From positions 1 through 64,000 of the forward strand of contig JAQUOU010000009.1 in the NCBI GenBank assembly GCA_028716975.1: a stretch of DNA of 64,000 nucleotides, written 5' to 3'. A program made the translations under genes and the position numbers. Below are positions 61,794 through 64,000 of this stretch, piece after piece; within the stretch, counting starts at the first letter, position 1; each line of letters opens with the position of its first letter. Below the pieces are notes generated by a model, which was given only the letters and a program-made list of their open reading frames with translations, did no database searches and was not told the DNA's origin. The stretch comes from Methylobacter sp. (GTDB lineage Bacteria; Pseudomonadota; Gammaproteobacteria; Methylococcales; Methylomonadaceae).

Positions 61794-62522
61794 ATGTCAA
61801 CTTTCCGTTTTCAGCAATTTTCAATCTTGCAAAAACGATCGGGTATGAAAGTTTGCACGGATGCCATTTTATTTGGCGCTATGGCGCCGGTTCAGCCGGG
61901 TGACCGGGTGCTGGACATTGGTACGGGTACAGGCCTGCTTGCGTTAATGGCCGCTCAATTGGGGGCAGCGAAAGTCACTGGCGTGGAGTTAATCCGTGAG
62001 GCTTATGAAGAGGCTGCTATTAATTTCAACCTAAGCCCGTGGGCGGCTCGAATTGAGGCGATTCATCAGGACGTTCAAGGCTTTGCCTTAACTGCAGACG
62101 ATCAATATGACCTGATAATCAGCAACCCGCCGTTTTTTGCCAATCATATCAAGGCGGCGGGGTCAGATAGAAATGCCGCCAGGCATAACGATTTACTCTC
62201 TTTTGCTGATTTAATCAGCAGTGCCGATAAATTACTGGCGAAACAGGGGGTATTTTATGTGCTGATTCCCCTTTCTGCAGTAGAAAAATTTTCCGCCGCC
62301 GCATTAAAAGCTGGGTTTCACTTAATTAATCAAACTGATTACCGCGGTTATGCTCATACCAAGGCCAAAGTTTCTGCGCTTACTTTCAGCCGCGCGGCTT
62401 CCGCGTTTACAGCACGGGTATTGACAGTTTATGAATCCCTGGGAAAGTACACGAAAGAAAGTGAAGGTTATTTAGCGGATTTTCTTTTACGGTTTTCTCA
62501 AGATTGTCAGGCGCAACAATAG
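61794..62522 (+). CDS. trmN6: tRNA1(Val) (adenine37-N6)-methyltransferase
   Basis: The 242-residue enzyme modifies A37 of tRNA-Val. It has the SAM site VLDIGTGTGLLALMAAQ (about residues 36-52), VTGVELIREAYEEA, and the catalytic NPPFF in LIISNPPFFANHIK. FRFQQFSILQKRSGMKVCTDAILFGA at the N-terminus is characteristic of TrmN6/YfiC. It is complete. Confidence 0.93.
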   Translation: MSTFRFQQFSILQKRSGMKVCTDAILFGAMAPVQPGDRVLDIGTGTGLLALMAAQLGAAKVTGVELIREAYEEAAINFNLSPWAARIEAIHQDVQGFALTADDQYDLIISNPPFFANHIKAAGSDRNAARHNDLLSFADLISSADKLLAKQGVFYVLIPLSAVEKFSAAALKAGFHLINQTDYRGYAHTKAKVSALTFSRAASAFTARVLTVYESLGKYTKESEGYLADFLLRFSQDCQAQQ

Positions 62523-62557
62523 GCAACACTTCCATGCGCTGCCTTGTTGCATTCGAC

Positions 62558-62576
62558 GTTAACTGAATCAGTTAAC
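62558..62576. repeat. Perfect 19-bp palindrome between convergent genes
   Basis: GTTAACTGA and TCAGTTAAC surround a single A. It covers the stop codon of the glycine-zipper gene and lies 36 bases after trmN6. There is no T-tract, so it is more likely a protein-binding or hairpin site than a terminator. Confidence 0.45.
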
Positions 62577-62963
62577 TGTTCGGTGTCCGCGGCCTCTCAT
62601 ACAACTGGAGTAAGCCCTTTTATATTGCTCTTCAGAGCTGAATCCCTGTTTGGCGCCTCCGCCAAAACCACCCGCGGCCGCGCCTATTGCGGCGCCTGCG
62701 CCTGGATTCCCGGTAAAGGCGCCTACTACTGCGCCGCCGGCCGCGCCCAGCAAACCGCCTACGCCTGCGCCTATAGCGGTTTCTTTTGCTGATCCACCCG
62801 ATGAGTGGCTGGCAAGGTCCTTACATTCCGCCATATCCTGATTGATTCGATAAGCATTGGGATCATTATATGCATCAACGGTGGGCGTCCATCCTCCATA
62901 GCTGTAGCAACCTGAAACCAGAATGCTGCCTATGAAAGCAATGCTGACTGTTAGTTTTTTCAT
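62568..62963 (-). CDS. Glycine-zipper lipoprotein
   Basis: The 131-residue precursor has lipobox SILVSGC (Cys19). The mature part contains DMAECKDLASHSS, then a glycine-zipper segment (AIGAGVGGLLGAAGGAVVGAF and GAGAAIGAAAGGFGGG, residues about 64-105) that can insert into membranes. It ends YKRAYSSCMRGRGH with a Cys. Such lipoproteins are common in the outer membrane of gammaproteobacteria. The function is unknown. Confidence 0.85.
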   Translation of the reverse strand: MKKLTVSIAFIGSILVSGCYSYGGWTPTVDAYNDPNAYRINQDMAECKDLASHSSGGSAKETAIGAGVGGLLGAAGGAVVGAFTGNPGAGAAIGAAAGGFGGGAKQGFSSEEQYKRAYSSCMRGRGHRTVN

Positions 62964-63077
62964 TTTTAGTTACCTTTCACTAGTTATTTATGAAATTTTA
63001 GACCATCAATTGTTTCTTTAAGTTTAGGCTATTGCTTATGAATAAAACATGAATGCCGCTCTATTAAAGCAACGAAA

Positions 63078-64000
63078 TTATAATTCTCTTAATACGCGCA
63101 TTGGCGACTTGTTAACCGCATCCCTAACGCCCCAATAGCCGGCCAAACCAACGAATAAAGCGCCGGTTAGCGGAAGCAATCCCCATAAATAAAAATTAGG
63201 GCTGTAATCCATATGTATGACCTGAGTATACAAAACGTAAATTATGGCTTCTGAAATAAGCACTGATAACACACCGGCAATAACTCCCAGCAAGCCAAAC
63301 TCAATCAGGTGGGTTGTTCTTAAAAACGAGCGATTAGCTCCCAGTGTTCTCATTAAAGCGGCATCCAGAATCCGGCTGTCCAGGGTGGAATAAACGGCAG
63401 CGAACAAAACTGTGAAACCTGCCATTAATGCAAAATACAACAGGTAATTGATGGCTTGAGTTAATTGGGTCAGTATGGTTTTGAATTGCTGTAAAATTAA
63501 ATCGACCTCAAGAATAGTGGTGCTGGGGTATTTTTTTACCAAGGTATTTAAAAAGTTTTTCTGTTTTTCAGCCAAATAAAAGCTGGTGAGATACGTGCTC
63601 GGATACGCATCGAGAGTGCCGGGTGAAAAAATCATATAAAAGTTAGGTTTCATCGTATCCCATTGAAGCTTACGGATGCTGGAAACTATCGCCTTAATCT
63701 GTTGACTACCGACAGTAAATAACAAATGATCGTTCAAATTTATTTTAAGGCTTTCGGCTAATTTTTCTTCGACGGAAACCAATTTGACCGAACTCAGTTT
63801 GATCGAACCCAGCCCGGATTGTTTAGCATCCCACCAGTTACCCGCGATAATTTTATTATCATCAGGAAGCTTGGAAGTCCAGGTAAGACTTAGCTCCCTA
63901 TGGGTAGCGTTTTCCCCCTGGGTATCCTTAGAGACAATTTGTTGTACCGGTGTGTCATTGATTTCCACCAGACGGCCTCTGACTACCGGATAATACTCAC
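63078..64000 (-). CDS. FtsX-like ABC transporter permease (YbbP type), C-terminal part
   Basis: The frame is open to the right window edge; upstream codons EYYPVVRGRLVEIN match the YbbP-type periplasmic segment, so the GTG at 63968 is not the start. The visible 307 codons hold the MacB/FtsX periplasmic part, then four hydrophobic helices: LLYFALMAGFTVLFAAVY, LLGVIAGVLSVLISEAII, and two near the end, with AALMRTLGANRSFLR between. YbbAP transporters handle hydrophobic compounds or lipids; substrate unknown. The C-terminus is complete. Confidence 0.88.
   Translation of the reverse strand, partial: EYYPVVRGRLVEINDTPVQQIVSKDTQGENATHRELSLTWTSKLPDDNKIIAGNWWDAKQSGLGSIKLSSVKLVSVEEKLAESLKINLNDHLLFTVGSQQIKAIVSSIRKLQWDTMKPNFYMIFSPGTLDAYPSTYLTSFYLAEKQKNFLNTLVKKYPSTTILEVDLILQQFKTILTQLTQAINYLLYFALMAGFTVLFAAVYSTLDSRILDAALMRTLGANRSFLRTTHLIEFGLLGVIAGVLSVLISEAIIYVLYTQVIHMDYSPNFYLWGLLPLTGALFVGLAGYWGVRDAVNKSPMRVLREL

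Noticed and set aside
1-64000. CRISPR arrays
   Set aside because: No regularly spaced direct repeats with unique spacers were found by eye.

Overview
The window looks like chromosomal DNA of a gammaproteobacterium. Low-to-moderate GC, an exosortase-A (XrtA/EpsH) exopolysaccharide locus, a PEP-CTERM protein and several DUF1640 genes suggest a Methylococcales-type methanotroph or close relative. That placement is inference: no methane-oxidation, rRNA or tRNA gene lies in the window.

Layout. (1) 1-2400 is mobile-element debris: a transposase fragment, a decayed REP-associated tyrosine transposase with REP-like hairpins, and three tandem DUF1640 genes sharing a terminator-bearing leader. (2) 2410-6803 (+) holds an ABC exporter and a penicillin-acylase-family hydrolase. 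(3) 7005-34592, all on the minus strand, is a 27.6-kb exopolysaccharide locus of the XrtA type. It has the TPR lipoprotein PrsT, sugar-nucleotide enzymes, an export lipoprotein, chain-length regulator, tyrosine autokinase, outer-membrane barrel, ATPase, WecB, deacetylase, FemAB-like protein, five glycosyltransferase or ligase genes and an asparagine-synthetase-like amidotransferase. Embedded in it (13199-16083) is a four-gene module: a Tat-signal protein, a PqqD-like protein, an HprK-related kinase and a nucleotidyltransferase. Exosortase itself and the PrsK/PrsR regulators are not in the window. (4) 35638-39433 (+) is a MoxR / DUF58 / transglutaminase operon. (5) 39713-43258 has three small lipoproteins, an LprI-like protein, a DUF2721 protein and an Epd-like dehydrogenase. 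(6) 43545-49884 (-) is a FecI/FecR/TonB-receptor signalling and uptake locus. Its receptor has two in-frame stops, a BNR protein with a CSCC motif lies downstream, and a hicBA pair on the other strand sits between regulator and receptor. (7) 50066-53229 has apaGH, an ankyrin protein and mpl. (8) 53294-57273 is a small chromosomal integron: a frameshifted intI on the plus strand, an attI-like site, and six cassette-like units extending left with minus-strand genes (an NTF2-like protein, a PEP-CTERM protein, two units without genes, stbDE and hicAB), each bounded by attC-like sites. (9) 57703-64000 has a 1348-residue membrane protein, trmN6, a glycine-zipper lipoprotein and the end of an FtsX-type permease.

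How the parts connect. The EPS locus makes, polymerises and exports an acidic, partly N-acetylated polysaccharide (inferred from Ugd, TviB, WecB and a deacetylase). PEP-CTERM proteins are the usual cargo of the exosortase that accompanies such loci, and one candidate cargo gene sits in an integron cassette about 20 kb away. Recent gene decay recurs in the accessory parts: in-frame stops in the RAYT, the receptor and the PEP-CTERM cassette, and frameshifts in the RAYT and intI.
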